A stretch of 53,991 nt of DNA from C00003060 sp964502635 (lineage in GTDB: Bacteria > Desulfobacterota > Desulfobacteria > Desulfobacterales > C00003060), in NCBI GenBank assembly GCA_964502635.1, contig CAZCXI010000003.1:1-53991 (forward strand), given 5' to 3'. The notes beneath the pieces are model-generated. The model searched no databases. It was not told the origin of the DNA and worked only from the letters and a program-made list of their open reading frames with translations. Made by a program: the position numbers and the translations under genes. Shown one piece after another: positions 7,298 through 16,035 of the stretch; positions within the stretch are counted from its first letter, which is position 1; each line of letters begins with the position of its first letter.

Positions 7298-8071
7298 TCA
7301 TGGGACAACGCCCTCAATGGCGATCAGCTCTGCCGTAAAATGGCCGACAGCAACTTTGCTTTTCGCCTTGACAACGATGCGACGATCGTCTGCCGTCACC
7401 CAGAGTTGGAGCTTGGCACCTTCGCTTTTCTTGAAGATTCCACCAATGTGCCGCAGATCTGGTTCAATCAAAAAAGCATCGAACGTTCCAGCCTCCACTG
7501 TCACTATCTCGGGCTTAATCACAGTAGCCCTACCGACGACGCATTTTTTGCCATCGGTTACAGGCACCTCTACCTCAAGCTTGTCTACCAAAGGATTCAA
7601 GCGGAAGACATAAAACACACCCAGGGGATCGAAGGTGCCTGGCAAGAGGGTGACGGTCTTTTTGTGCTTCCCCTTCCTGTAATAGTGAGCCTTGGATTGA
7701 TCCCAATCGAATGCAACCCTGACATCTCTCTTGTGCCTGCCCTCACGTTGTTTCTTCCTGTAGAGGAGCGAATGGGTCATAGATCGGTCCGTGTAAGATT
7801 CAATGTGATCACGTACCTTATAAACAAGGTCAATCATGGGGTATGATCTGACCGAGACTTGGAAAAGGTAGGCGGGTGATCCTAATGCCGCTGCGCCGTC
7901 TGAAACCTGGAGGTGAGCTTCTCCGACAGGAATGACACTCCACTTGAGGACATAGCTCAGTTTTTCGCCGACTTGAAACGGAATCTTGCCCTTGCCAGTC
8001 GGCGCCTGTCCCGCGTCTACCGTAAAGGCCAAAGCTGACATCTGTATGAAAAGAAAAATCGACAAACGCAC
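7298..8071 (-). CDS. DUF3108 domain-containing exported protein
   Basis: The 257-residue protein has a short signal peptide (LSIFLFIQMSALAFTVDA) and a DUF3108-type domain covering almost the whole length. Recognisable blocks are PFQVGEKLSYVLKWSVIPVG, LVYKVRDHIESY, the central GTFDPLGVFYVFR, and the C-terminal AGTFDAFLIEP...LQLWVTADDRRIVVKAKSK. Members are periplasmic beta-rich proteins of unknown function, often near envelope genes. The GTG at 8071 is preceded by GAGGTGAGAAGG. It lies upstream of the ECF sigma gene on the same strand, about 60 bases away. Confidence 0.82.
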   Translation of the reverse strand: MRLSIFLFIQMSALAFTVDAGQAPTGKGKIPFQVGEKLSYVLKWSVIPVGEAHLQVSDGAAALGSPAYLFQVSVRSYPMIDLVYKVRDHIESYTDRSMTHSLLYRKKQREGRHKRDVRVAFDWDQSKAHYYRKGKHKKTVTLLPGTFDPLGVFYVFRLNPLVDKLEVEVPVTDGKKCVVGRATVIKPEIVTVEAGTFDAFLIEPDLRHIGGIFKKSEGAKLQLWVTADDRRIVVKAKSKVAVGHFTAELIAIEGVVP

Positions 8072-8677
8072 GCCTTCTCACCTCGTTCAAAATCTTCCGG
8101 GGCATTTTCCCGAAGGCTGAGCAACATGGCTGGTTTTCTGGATATCATTCGCAGTCAATTGCACAAGAATACTCAAAAAGACCGCAAAGAAAGGCTATTG
8201 TTGCTCTTTTGACCATTTTCCATGTTGTTTATGCAACCATAGGGTTTACAATGGACACGACATTATAGACTCGCAAAAAGGGTTTTGCGAAACCATCAAC
8301 GTCAACATGGGCTATAAATAATACATAAGGGCTAAAAACACACATGTAAATCATATATTCTCCACAGCCTCATGGGCAAGAGGCCCTCAAAACTACGGTT
8401 TCAAGCCCTGCGCGGCGTGCCCAGGCGATGATGTTACCGGACTTGCTGAACTTGCTCTGACGCTCTAATTTCCCGTGGACGTACCTTTGACGTTGCCGTG
8501 CCCGGGATGGCACCTCGCCTTGACACACCATTGTGTTTCTCATATGTTCACGGCACCAAAAACCAGGCTCAGGTGAGAATAGGTTCACCTTGAGTTCTTG
8601 TCTCAATGGGGGCTAATCGCTCTCCATGGGCTTTTGCAATCCGGCCGGTCATGGCTGGGCCGTGAAAGGAGCAAAAT
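8072..8677. other. Intergenic stretch between divergent genes
   Basis: No gene is convincing here; a 78-codon minus frame at 8370-8606 lacks any signal. At 8265-8295 there is a degenerate pair of MITE ends (GACTCGCAAAAAG and TTTTGCGAAACCATC). The AT-rich part near 8310-8350 may hold promoters for the flanking divergent genes. Confidence 0.45.
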
Positions 8678-9673
8678 ATGGTGGCTGACGAACAGGAGCT
8701 CGCTTCACTTGCTCTTGTCATACTGATGCCTGTCTATAATGATTGGGATGCGGCCGGCCTGGTGATAGAGCAGATCGACTCTGCACTGGCCGGCTGTCAC
8801 GTTCGTCCCGTCGTCCTTCTGGTCGACGATGGGTCGCCCAATCCCACGCCTGCCAACCTGGTCAAGAAATGGCTTCATCAGGTGGATGCCATTGACGTAC
8901 TGAGACTGAGAAGGAATCTGGGCCATCAGAGGGCGATCGCCATAGGCTTGACGTATATCTTTGAGAAGGTGCCGTGCGACGCTGTTCTGGTGATGGATGC
9001 CGACGGGCAAGATCGTCCGGAAGATGTCCCCCGACTGATCACGGAGTTTTCCGGCACTGGTGGGGAGCGTTTCATTTTTGCCGAGAGAACAAAGAGGTTG
9101 GAAACCCCTCTGTTCAAGTTCTGTTACTGGTGTTATCGGATCTTACACAGAGCGCTGACAGGGTTTGGAATTCGGGTCGGCAACTTCAGCGTGATTCCGT
9201 TCCAGGGCCTCTCTGCACTGGTGGTATCTCCCGAGTTATGGAATCATTATGCAGCCGCGGTCTTCAAGCTCCGCCTGCCGCTTCGCACGGTGGCAACGTC
9301 TCGGGGGGCACGTCTTTCCGGGGAATCAACGATGAACTTTGTATCCCTTGTTATACACGGATTGAGCGCCATATCCGTGTTTGGGGAGGTCGTGGGAACG
9401 CGCACGCTTGTTGCTGCGGGCGGCTTCAGCATTTTGCTGGTCGGGATCCTCTTTGCGGTTGTGGCCATACGTTTTTTTACCAACCTCGCCATCCCGGGTT
9501 GGGCTACATACAGCGGTGGTCTCCTCGTCTTACTCTTTGTGCTGATTCTGGCCACGACATCCAGTTTTCTGTTCTTTGTCCTGAACAATCGAAATACGGC
9601 ATCCTTTATCCCCCTGCGCGACTACTCCCTCTACGTGCAGGATGTTAAGAGGGCATATGGCACCGATGCTTGA
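8678..9673 (+). CDS. Family 2 glycosyltransferase with C-terminal membrane helices
   Basis: The 331-residue protein has an N-terminal GT-A domain: ILMPVYNDWD (about 15-24), the nucleotide-sugar-binding LVDDGS (about 49-53) and the metal-binding MDADGQDRPED (about 107-117). The acceptor-site region follows. Two hydrophobic segments near the C-terminus (about 244-270 and 283-305) resemble those of DPM1/GtrB-type polyprenyl-phosphate glycosyltransferases. It probably transfers a sugar from an NDP donor to a lipid carrier on the cytoplasmic face. AAAGGAG lies six bases before the ATG. It is followed, after two unknown small genes and a lipoprotein, by a UDP-xylose-forming enzyme. Confidence 0.88.
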   Translation: MVADEQELASLALVILMPVYNDWDAAGLVIEQIDSALAGCHVRPVVLLVDDGSPNPTPANLVKKWLHQVDAIDVLRLRRNLGHQRAIAIGLTYIFEKVPCDAVLVMDADGQDRPEDVPRLITEFSGTGGERFIFAERTKRLETPLFKFCYWCYRILHRALTGFGIRVGNFSVIPFQGLSALVVSPELWNHYAAAVFKLRLPLRTVATSRGARLSGESTMNFVSLVIHGLSAISVFGEVVGTRTLVAAGGFSILLVGILFAVVAIRFFTNLAIPGWATYSGGLLVLLFVLILATTSSFLFFVLNNRNTASFIPLRDYSLYVQDVKRAYGTDA

Positions 9674-10031
9674 TCTCTCTATCCTGTCCACCCGTCTGGC
9701 CTCCCAAAATGCTCAATGTCGCTCGCAAACAGGCTTTGGACTGCGTCCGAATAATGCAAAGTATTCCTGGGACACGACAATAGCTTGCCCCTGGGGAAGT
9801 TGCTTGTATTGCATACAAGTGGCACTTGTTTTCACAGAGTAGGACCTCATTTACCCAATGTTCTCCGTCTTGTCTCTCCTCAGATTTGGTTTAACTCTAT
9901 AAAAATAAAGGAAAATATGAGAACAGATCAACTTGGCATGATGTTTTCATATAGATCTTGAAGAACTTGAACAGGCTCACCCCTGCTTGTGGCATGGGTT
10001 GAAGAGCAAAGTCTATTCGGGAGGGGAAAAC
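9674..10031. other. Intergenic stretch with a single MITE end
   Basis: No gene is seen. CCCAAAATGCTCAATGTCGC at about 9704-9723 matches the subterminal part of the MITE-like elements (compare 35982-36006), so this looks like an orphan end. The rest is AT-rich and probably carries the promoter of the small gene at 10032. Confidence 0.45.
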
Positions 10032-10211
10032 ATGGCGTCAAGACCGCGAGACAACGGAGGCAGGCGTTCTGGAATTGATCGCCGGCAATTCTCATACAGT
10101 AGCCACATTCCCGAAAGGCGAAACACTGTGGAAAGGAGAACCGGAGCAGATCGGAGAGATGGTCTGGATCAGAGAAGCGGACTGGACCGAAGAGCCACCT
10201 TTCATCTTTAA
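10032..10211 (+). CDS. Small arginine-rich repeat protein
   Basis: The 59-residue product is built of repeated D/ERR units: GGRRSGIDRRQF, IPERRNTVERRTGADRRD, LDQRSGLDRR. There is no signal peptide or membrane helix, and the protein is strongly basic. GGGAGGGG lies four bases upstream of the ATG. Similar short RRxGxDRR-rich proteins occur in Desulfobacterota, sometimes as linkers in longer signalling proteins. The function is unknown; nucleic-acid or polyphosphate binding is only a guess from composition. It stands alone between the glycosyltransferase and a sigma-54-preceded gene. Confidence 0.7.
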   Translation: MASRPRDNGGRRSGIDRRQFSYSSHIPERRNTVERRTGADRRDGLDQRSGLDRRATFHL

Positions 10212-10410
10212 ACTCAAACTACCCATGAACGACACCCCAGCGTAACGATTCTTTCCCCTTAGTCAGCTGAAAAGAGAAACCTTTTTCCAAAATATATCAC
10301 CTCCATTTCCTCAATATAGCACTCTTATTTCTCATCTCTCTCGGCTTTCAAGCCACGTAACAGAATATAACCTTTTGAAGACACACGAAATAAATCACAA
10401 AAGGCGGGCT

Positions 10411-10425
10411 TGGCACCAGAGTTGC
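10411..10425 (+). promoter_or_regulatory. Sigma-54 (-24/-12) promoter
   Basis: TGGCAC (10411-10416), five bases, then TTGC (10422-10425): GG and GC are separated by exactly ten bases, matching the RpoN consensus without a mismatch. Transcription would start near 10437, about 65 bases upstream of the small secreted-protein gene at 10502. Two sigma-54 activators are encoded in this window, but no upstream activator site was identified. Confidence 0.75.
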
Positions 10426-10501
10426 TCTTTCTTGTTGCAGGCGATGAAGGGAGACGGGGTTGAAATAGAGCCAATGGGGGAATCATTTAGGGAGTAGGGC
10501 A

Positions 10502-10780
10502 GTGAGATTCTGTTTTGCGTCAGCTCTCATTTTGTGTTTGATCTTTTGGCCCGCGTCAGCGGACCTCAGCGATTTCGAGCCGATTGTCAGTTATGTGTTG
10601 CCTGCGGATATTATGCGGGTTGAGTTCGCTGATGAAACGTGGGTCTATCGATTGTACGAAGATGGAAGGGTTAAGAAGATTATCAGCAAGGATGGATACG
10701 CTTCTGGACAGGATGGCAAACCCCTGGCGCAGACCTGGTCTATGTCAGATCGGAAGCGTATCGGTCTGTTATTTGCATAA
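10502..10780 (+). CDS. Small secreted protein preceded by a sigma-54 promoter
   Basis: The 92-residue product has a signal peptide (RFCFASALILCLIFWPASA) and about 70 mature residues (DLSDFEPIVSYVLPADI...), with no recognised domain and no cysteines in the mature part. The start is GTG at 10502 behind AGGGAGTAGGGCA. A consensus sigma-54 promoter lies about 77-91 bases upstream, so expression should need an enhancer-binding activator. A lipoprotein gene follows 80 bases downstream on the same strand and may be co-transcribed. I do not recognise the family. Confidence 0.65.
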   Translation: MRFCFASALILCLIFWPASADLSDFEPIVSYVLPADIMRVEFADETWVYRLYEDGRVKKIISKDGYASGQDGKPLAQTWSMSDRKRIGLLFA

Positions 10781-10860
10781 GAGGGCCTTGGCTTGACATC
10801 CCCTCCTTTCAATTGTAGCTTTTCCCTGTGCCTGTGAACAAATCTCTCACGAGACCATCC

Positions 10861-11355
10861 ATGATGAGTTTTCTTGGAAAAGCCTGTCGGGTTTGGATTA
10901 TTGCCTGCTTTTTCTTGGCGGCGTGCCATTCATCTGAACCTTCTTTGCCTTTTGGTGCTCATGTCCAGGATCTGGAACTCGTGAAGGTGATCACTGGAGA
11001 CCGAGCCGTAGAAGCCATCAACCAACTTCACGGGATGCCTATCGATATGGTGAGGGGCTTTATAGCCTATTATCAAGGCAATAGCGGCGACAAAGCGACC
11101 CTGTGGGTATCTGAAGCTTCCTCTGAGGAACTTGCCGGGAAGCAGATTGAAGTCATGATTCATAAGATGAAACATAGTGCAAGGTCGCCCTTCAGGCATT
11201 ATCGTGAATTGGACGTCCAGGGCCTCCGGGTCATAGCATTTGATGGCATGGGGCAGGTCCACCGTGTCTTTAGAAAAAAGAGATGGGTCTATTGGATCAG
11301 TGCGGGTGCAGGAGCCATAGATAAGATTGTAGAGCATATTCGCAGCCACGGGTAA
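10861..11355 (+). CDS. Lipoprotein of unknown function
   Basis: Starting at the ATG 10861, the product is 164 residues with a lipoprotein signal (WIIACFFLAAC; lipidated Cys about residue 22). A compact domain of about 140 residues follows, containing VKVITGDRAVEAINQLHGMP, a YYQGNSGDKATLWVSEA strand region and VYWISAGAGAIDKIVEHI at the end. No family is recognised. A longer start (GTG 10828) would place 11 residues before the signal peptide and is less likely. It sits between the small sigma-54-linked gene and the UDP-glucuronate decarboxylase gene, 42 bases before the latter, so an operon is plausible. Confidence 0.65.
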   Translation: MMSFLGKACRVWIIACFFLAACHSSEPSLPFGAHVQDLELVKVITGDRAVEAINQLHGMPIDMVRGFIAYYQGNSGDKATLWVSEASSEELAGKQIEVMIHKMKHSARSPFRHYRELDVQGLRVIAFDGMGQVHRVFRKKRWVYWISAGAGAIDKIVEHIRSHG

Positions 11356-11397
11356 ACAACGGCCTGGGTTGCCAAAACAACGAGATAGGAGGAGTTT

Positions 11398-12336
11398 ATG
11401 GGGGCGCTGAGAGTGCTTGTCACCGGAGGAGCAGGATTTCTTGGCAGCCACCTGTGTGACAGATTGGTTGCACAGGGGGCGGAGGTGCTCTGTCTGGACA
11501 ATTTTTTTACCGGATCAAAGAGAAATATCTTGCACCTGATGGATCACAAGAATTTTGAGGTAATCCGTCACGACCTTGTACAGCCCATGTTCCTGGAGGT
11601 TGATCAGATTTATAATTTGGCGTGTCCGGCCTCCCCTGTCCATTATCAGTACAATCCCGTGAAGACGGTCAAGACCAGTGTCATGGGAGCGATCAACATG
11701 TTAGGCCTTGCCAAGCGGGTGAAGGCCCGTATTCTGCAGGCTTCGACCTCGGAAGTTTACGGGAACCCTCAACAACATCCCCAGACGGAGAGTTACTGGG
11801 GGTACGTCAATCCCATCGGACTGCGGAGTTGTTATGACGAGGGGAAGCGGGTGGCTGAGACGCTGATGATGGACTATTATCGCCAAAATCAAGTGGATGT
11901 CAGGATAGTGCGTATTTTCAACACATACGGTCCGAGAATGGCGGTTTCAGACGGGAGGGTGGTGAGCAATTTCATCGTCCAAGCCCTCAGAAACGATCCG
12001 ATTACGATCTATGGCGATGGCAGCCAGACCCGCTCCTTTTGTTATGTTTCAGATATGATTGACGGGTGCATGAAGATGATGCAGCGTGAAGATTTTGTCG
12101 GCCCGGTCAACCTTGGCAACCCACATGAGTTTTCCATCAAGAGTCTTGCCGAGCTTGTGCTCAAGGTCACCGGGTCTCAGTCAGAGATCGTATACAAGCC
12201 GCTTCCAGAAGATGATCCTGTTCAACGACAGCCAGACATTGCTTTGGCAAAGCAAAAACTCAACTGGGAACCGCAGGTCCATCTGACGGAGGGGTTGGAA
12301 AAGACCATCGATTATTTCAGGCAGATTGTGGCATAG
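11398..12336 (+). CDS. UDP-glucuronate decarboxylase (UDP-xylose synthase)
   Basis: The 312-residue protein is an extended short-chain dehydrogenase. It has the NAD-binding motif TGGAGFLG (9-16), an LDNFFTG segment (34-39), the substrate-binding NLACPASP (73-80), the catalytic Ser region ASTSEVYG (115-122) and the YxxxK pair Tyr146/Lys150. CPASP and RIFNTYGPRM are characteristic of bacterial UXS enzymes, which convert UDP-glucuronate to UDP-xylose for surface polysaccharides. AGGAGG precedes the ATG. The length equals that of soluble bacterial UXS proteins. It ends 31 bases before the convergent gene on the minus strand. Confidence 0.92.
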   Translation: MGALRVLVTGGAGFLGSHLCDRLVAQGAEVLCLDNFFTGSKRNILHLMDHKNFEVIRHDLVQPMFLEVDQIYNLACPASPVHYQYNPVKTVKTSVMGAINMLGLAKRVKARILQASTSEVYGNPQQHPQTESYWGYVNPIGLRSCYDEGKRVAETLMMDYYRQNQVDVRIVRIFNTYGPRMAVSDGRVVSNFIVQALRNDPITIYGDGSQTRSFCYVSDMIDGCMKMMQREDFVGPVNLGNPHEFSIKSLAELVLKVTGSQSEIVYKPLPEDDPVQRQPDIALAKQKLNWEPQVHLTEGLEKTIDYFRQIVA

Positions 12337-12367
12337 TGTCCGTCTGCAAACCCAGCATGGGCAAAAG

Positions 12368-13429
12368 CTAGGTGTAAATGATACTGTACGGAAGAGGGGT
12401 CTTGTCCCATACGCCTGCCTTGGGTAAAATGCTCTGATTGACGACGGTCATCCAGAAATATTCAGAGTTCAATTCTCTTAGCTTGCCATCCTCCGGGAAT
12501 CTGGCGTGGCTGGTCCGTTCGTAAGTCGTCTGAAAGACCACAATGCCTTCGCCTTCTTCTTCCGCGACGACATAGTTTTTCTTCACCGTCCTGGCTTGCA
12601 GGTTGTGCATCTGGGCAATGTTTTGTATGTCGTTGTCCGTCAGTTTCATGAGTATGTATTTTGAAACGCCCCTTTCCGAGATACGGTACAGGCCCCTTGA
12701 CTCGCAACTTGCTACATATATGGTTGATATGCATGGGACGCGTCTTAGAAACTGCGCCCCAACTACGGAGGCGGTACGGCGTCCGCCTGATGCCGCGGGC
12801 AAGCCATAATACTCAAAAAACTTTTTTTGAATCTCCTCTGCGTAAACTTCTCCCTTCTCATATAGCTCCTTGGATATATATCTCAAATCGCGGGCCATGT
12901 CCTCTGCGGCATCGGCAATGGGCCAGTCAATGCGCACACGGAAATGAGACAGGCTGTATCTATTTCTTGCCTTGATCGTGGGGTCCCGTTGGATGAGAAG
13001 GGCATAGTCAACCGGGAGCAAGCCCTTGAGAAAATCTGAGAACCTGGAAGATTCAAAGAGCTTCGTGTTTCTGGAGTATTTCTTCGAAAACCGGACGGTT
13101 CCAGAACGCATCAAGTTCTCTTTGGTCGTCTTATTGTCATCAAAGAATCGTATGTACTTCTTATAGGCACCGGGAATCACATCTTCAAGAAAGATCACAA
13201 GGAATCGGTTGTGACATTCGTACTCCACATCAGGAATGCGTGCCCTTGGCTTCAGCTCCCTTTTTTCCACGAAAGGATAGGGGAGATGTTGGTCCACAAA
13301 GTGGTGATAAGAATCCACCAACCCGTAGTCTATAAGATATTGGTCCAGTTCGTCCCTGAGGCTTTCATAGACCGACCGTCTCAGTTTGTCTTGGCGGCTC
13401 AACTGTTCACGGAAGTTCCAGTAGGTCAC
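12368..13429 (-). CDS. Protein of unknown function (353 aa)
   Basis: The product is soluble-looking, rich in Arg, Tyr and Glu, with no signal peptide or membrane segment. Visible blocks are YWNFREQLSRQDKLRRSVYE at the N-terminus, a central VYAEEIQKKFFEYYGLPAASGGRRTASV and a C-terminal VVAEEEGEGIVVFQTTYERTSHARF. I cannot place it in a family. AAGGAGA lies eight bases before the GTG at 13429, which supports that start. It is a single gene, convergent with UXS and separated from the upstream VTT gene by about 200 bases of repeat-like sequence. Confidence 0.7.
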   Translation of the reverse strand: MTYWNFREQLSRQDKLRRSVYESLRDELDQYLIDYGLVDSYHHFVDQHLPYPFVEKRELKPRARIPDVEYECHNRFLVIFLEDVIPGAYKKYIRFFDDNKTTKENLMRSGTVRFSKKYSRNTKLFESSRFSDFLKGLLPVDYALLIQRDPTIKARNRYSLSHFRVRIDWPIADAAEDMARDLRYISKELYEKGEVYAEEIQKKFFEYYGLPAASGGRRTASVVGAQFLRRVPCISTIYVASCESRGLYRISERGVSKYILMKLTDNDIQNIAQMHNLQARTVKKNYVVAEEEGEGIVVFQTTYERTSHARFPEDGKLRELNSEYFWMTVVNQSILPKAGVWDKTPLPYSIIYT

Positions 13430-13479
13430 GGCCTGTCTCCTTCACTGTTAGGTGGTAGGCTATTGTAGTTTGTCTACTC

Positions 13480-13580
13480 ATAACGCACTCTTAGGGCTCA
13501 CGCAAGAATAAGTTCGCAGATTTGGCGCTCAGATTTGCTTCAGATTTGGCCGAGCCGACAGAGCAAAATCGGAGGAATAG
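13480..13580. repeat. Short repeated-motif spacer
   Basis: The spacer between the unknown gene and the VTT gene holds three spaced copies of CAGATTT (about 13517, 13530 and 13541) and a small palindrome AATAGTGAGCTATT (about 13576-13589). It resembles the debris of an intergenic repeat, but no second copy exists in this window. Confidence 0.3.
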
Positions 13581-13625
13581 TGAGCTATTTCGATGGGTTT
13601 GGGAATCAGGCATCGGGTTCGTGCT

Positions 13626-14339
13626 TTATGATTTGGCGTTGTTGGCAGGGTTTACTCGATCAAGCCATGCGTATATCCGGCCTCGCAAACAATAGGCAGG
13701 AATTAGAAAAGCAAGGGAGATAGCCGTCAGGAGGATCAATGTTGGGTAATCTTTATGAAAAACCTGGGCGCCTTGTAGGCTTAACATAAGGGTGCCGGGC
13801 ATGCGACCGACAGCCGCCATGAGTATGAAGACCCTGGCAGAGAGATTCGTCAGTCCAAGGAAAAAACAAAGGTAGTCTTTAGGAAATCCCGGGACAACAA
13901 AAAACAAAAAGAATACAATCACACCCTGACGTTTCGCCAGAGAGTCAAACCTCCTCAGGTAAGGGGCCGGGACCCACTTTTTCACATAGCGTCTTCCCAG
14001 AATCCGGCCCAGGATGAAGTTGATCAGCGAACCTGCCGTCAGCCCGATGGAAGAGTAGACAAACCCGGGCAACGCGCCAAAAACATAGCCCCCCACAAAG
14101 CCACTAGCCTCTCCCGGGAAAGGGGCAAAGATCACCTGCAGAATCTGAATGCCTATGAAGGCCAGTGGCGCTCCTATCGGGCCCCAGCCTCGCAGGAAAG
14201 TCCTGACTTTTTCAGGATCCTTGACCAGGCCGTACCACACGGTGACCCTTTGGGCCAGGGCTGTCCAGTTCAGGAATACGACCAGGATGAAAAACCCTGC
14301 GCCGCCGAGGAATATGGCGATCTTAGCGGGGCGACTCAT
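13626..14339 (-). CDS. TVP38/TMEM64 (VTT/DedA-like) membrane protein
   Basis: The 237-residue protein has about five or six hydrophobic segments and the VTT-domain signature FAPFPGEASGFVGGYVFGALPG (about 72-93), then GRILGRRYVKKW and FFFLF...VPGFPKDYLCFFLGLTNL. Family members sit in the inner membrane and are linked to lipid scrambling or transport. The start ATG (14339) lies inside the last codons of the upstream phosphoglycerate-kinase-like gene, overlapping by 17 bases, so translation is probably coupled. That pairing suggests a shared process, but it cannot be named from sequence. Confidence 0.88.
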   Translation of the reverse strand: MSRPAKIAIFLGGAGFFILVVFLNWTALAQRVTVWYGLVKDPEKVRTFLRGWGPIGAPLAFIGIQILQVIFAPFPGEASGFVGGYVFGALPGFVYSSIGLTAGSLINFILGRILGRRYVKKWVPAPYLRRFDSLAKRQGVIVFFLFFVVPGFPKDYLCFFLGLTNLSARVFILMAAVGRMPGTLMLSLQGAQVFHKDYPTLILLTAISLAFLIPAYCLRGRIYAWLDRVNPANNAKS

Positions 14340-15936
14340 ATCGGAGGGCTTCAGGGAGGCCTTGGTGGGGGATGGTCAACTCCAGGCGATACCGTGATTT
14401 CAAGTTATAGTTGAAGGGGATGGCCGATCTCAGATTCTTGTTATAAAAGAGATTCCAGTGAGTATTGAGCTGGAGCATGGGCCAGGCAATACGGTTTCCT
14501 TCCAAGACATGGACAAAGGCCCCCCCTGCGTCGCTCAACCTTGAAAACAACGTGTCTTCGTCAAATTGCAGTTTCTTTGCGATTTCGGCGCTGTCCCCCC
14601 CGGAAGAAATGGTGTAGGCGCCTTTCTGTCGAGCCTTCATGATCGCCTTGAGGATTAAGCGTTCCGGCCCTTCAAAACCAGGCTCTTCGCACTTTCCCAC
14701 CGGTCCTTTCTTATAGATGGTCTTAGCCTTCAAGAGGTACGACACGAAGCGCTTGGTGGTCTTTTCCCCGATACTCCAAACGTGGAACTGATCCTTTTTG
14801 GGGTGGTTGTGAATCTCACTGGCAGTCAGATTCACTATGTCTGAGTCGTACTTTACCAGGAAGTCCACGGGCGCAATCAGCTTTTTTCGTCCCTCCGGAC
14901 GCCTGTAAAGCCCTTCGAAAAACCTGCCAAGGGCCTTGCTCACGTTTTTTTCCAGAAATCTTTCCGTGGTCCTGCCGAAGTTGTACCATTCACCCGGCCG
15001 GATCTCCTTGCTCAGAAAGGCAATGATCCCTGGAGTCCCCCCCAGCAAGACGTAGGGGACCTTCTCAGAAAGAATGGAGTTCTTAATGAGCCCCAGATAG
15101 TCTCCCACTTTTAATCCCCCAAAAACCGGCACAAAGGGGTATTCGATAATATGAAGGACCTGTCTGTTTTCCATCATTTCGATCTCGGTCTTCCGCCCCA
15201 CCAGGTTCAGGACATTCGTAAACCCGATCATGGAGGCATGCTTGCGGTGAGACGTGTTAAAGGCGTCGTTTACATAAAAATCGATCAACGGCTCTAAGAT
15301 GGAAACAAACCGGGCCCCTTCGTTGACCTCGTGGGGCCTCAACCCCGGCTTGTCCCTAATGAAGACCTCCTCTACCAGAAAACGGACATTGTTTAGAACC
15401 AGGATTTCGCCATCCTTCAGTGACCTGATCCGCTTGGCGACAACTTCTTTCTGAGTCAGGTTGCCCAGATACCTGACCGTTTTCTTGGGCTGCCAAGGGC
15501 GGTTTATCAACTTCCTGATCACTCGGGCATGCTGGTCGAGTTCGATAAAATTGCGTTTGCCGGCACGCCCCTGATGACCCATGACAACCACGCGCGCTCC
15601 GTAACCAGAGAGCTCTTCCAGGGTGGGAATAGCGCTACGAATCCTCTCAACGCCGGAGATACGACCGTTGCTGTCGACGGGAACGTCGATCCCGACTCGC
15701 ACAAGTACGGTTTTGCCGCCAAAGGCCTTACGGCCGAAAATTCGCTTGTGGTTGGTGTTATACTCCACGGCCGTTGCATTCCTGAGTCCGCTATTCCACA
15801 TGACGCGATAGATGATATCATCAATGGTCAAGAAGTTCAGATAGGCATTGACGTTGTCGGAGGGAGGCAAGCTCTGATCTGACTTCAGATCTCTATCAGG
15901 GTTGTGATGATGGCGTATGACATCTTCGATGGCCAC
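14323..15936 (-). CDS. Divergent phosphoglycerate kinase homologue with extra N-terminal domain
   Basis: Starting at GTG 15936 (AAAGGAGG seven bases upstream), the product is 537 residues, against about 400 for a normal PGK. PGK-like motifs run from residue 75: VRVGIDVPVD (79-88), VVMGHQGRAG (117-126), LNNVRF (181-186), VNDAFNTSHRKHAS (222-235), then GGLKVGD, GPVG and SGGDSAEIAKKL. The usual RVDFNVP is RVGIDVP here, so the conserved substrate-binding Asp is Gly. Arg98 or Arg100, His121, Arg124, Arg185 and Arg231 remain. There are about 74 extra N-terminal residues and a longer C-terminus. It is unlikely to be the main glycolytic enzyme and may be a paralogue with changed chemistry. It overlaps a VTT membrane protein gene. 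Confidence 0.75.
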   Translation of the reverse strand: MAIEDVIRHHHNPDRDLKSDQSLPPSDNVNAYLNFLTIDDIIYRVMWNSGLRNATAVEYNTNHKRIFGRKAFGGKTVLVRVGIDVPVDSNGRISGVERIRSAIPTLEELSGYGARVVVMGHQGRAGKRNFIELDQHARVIRKLINRPWQPKKTVRYLGNLTQKEVVAKRIRSLKDGEILVLNNVRFLVEEVFIRDKPGLRPHEVNEGARFVSILEPLIDFYVNDAFNTSHRKHASMIGFTNVLNLVGRKTEIEMMENRQVLHIIEYPFVPVFGGLKVGDYLGLIKNSILSEKVPYVLLGGTPGIIAFLSKEIRPGEWYNFGRTTERFLEKNVSKALGRFFEGLYRRPEGRKKLIAPVDFLVKYDSDIVNLTASEIHNHPKKDQFHVWSIGEKTTKRFVSYLLKAKTIYKKGPVGKCEEPGFEGPERLILKAIMKARQKGAYTISSGGDSAEIAKKLQFDEDTLFSRLSDAGGAFVHVLEGNRIAWPMLQLNTHWNLFYNKNLRSAIPFNYNLKSRYRLELTIPHQGLPEALRYESPR

Positions 15937-16035
15937 GAAGGGGCCTCCTTTCGATGCAGCTTGAGGCTGTCTCAATTTGCAAAGCAGCCTCGACTCCGGT
16001 CAGCGAGCACGGATAACGCTCTTGTCCATTTATTT

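Noticed and set aside
8370..8606. A 78-codon minus-strand frame in the gap before the glycosyltransferase
   Set aside because: It has no ribosome-binding site, signal peptide or family motif, and lies in a probable promoter region.
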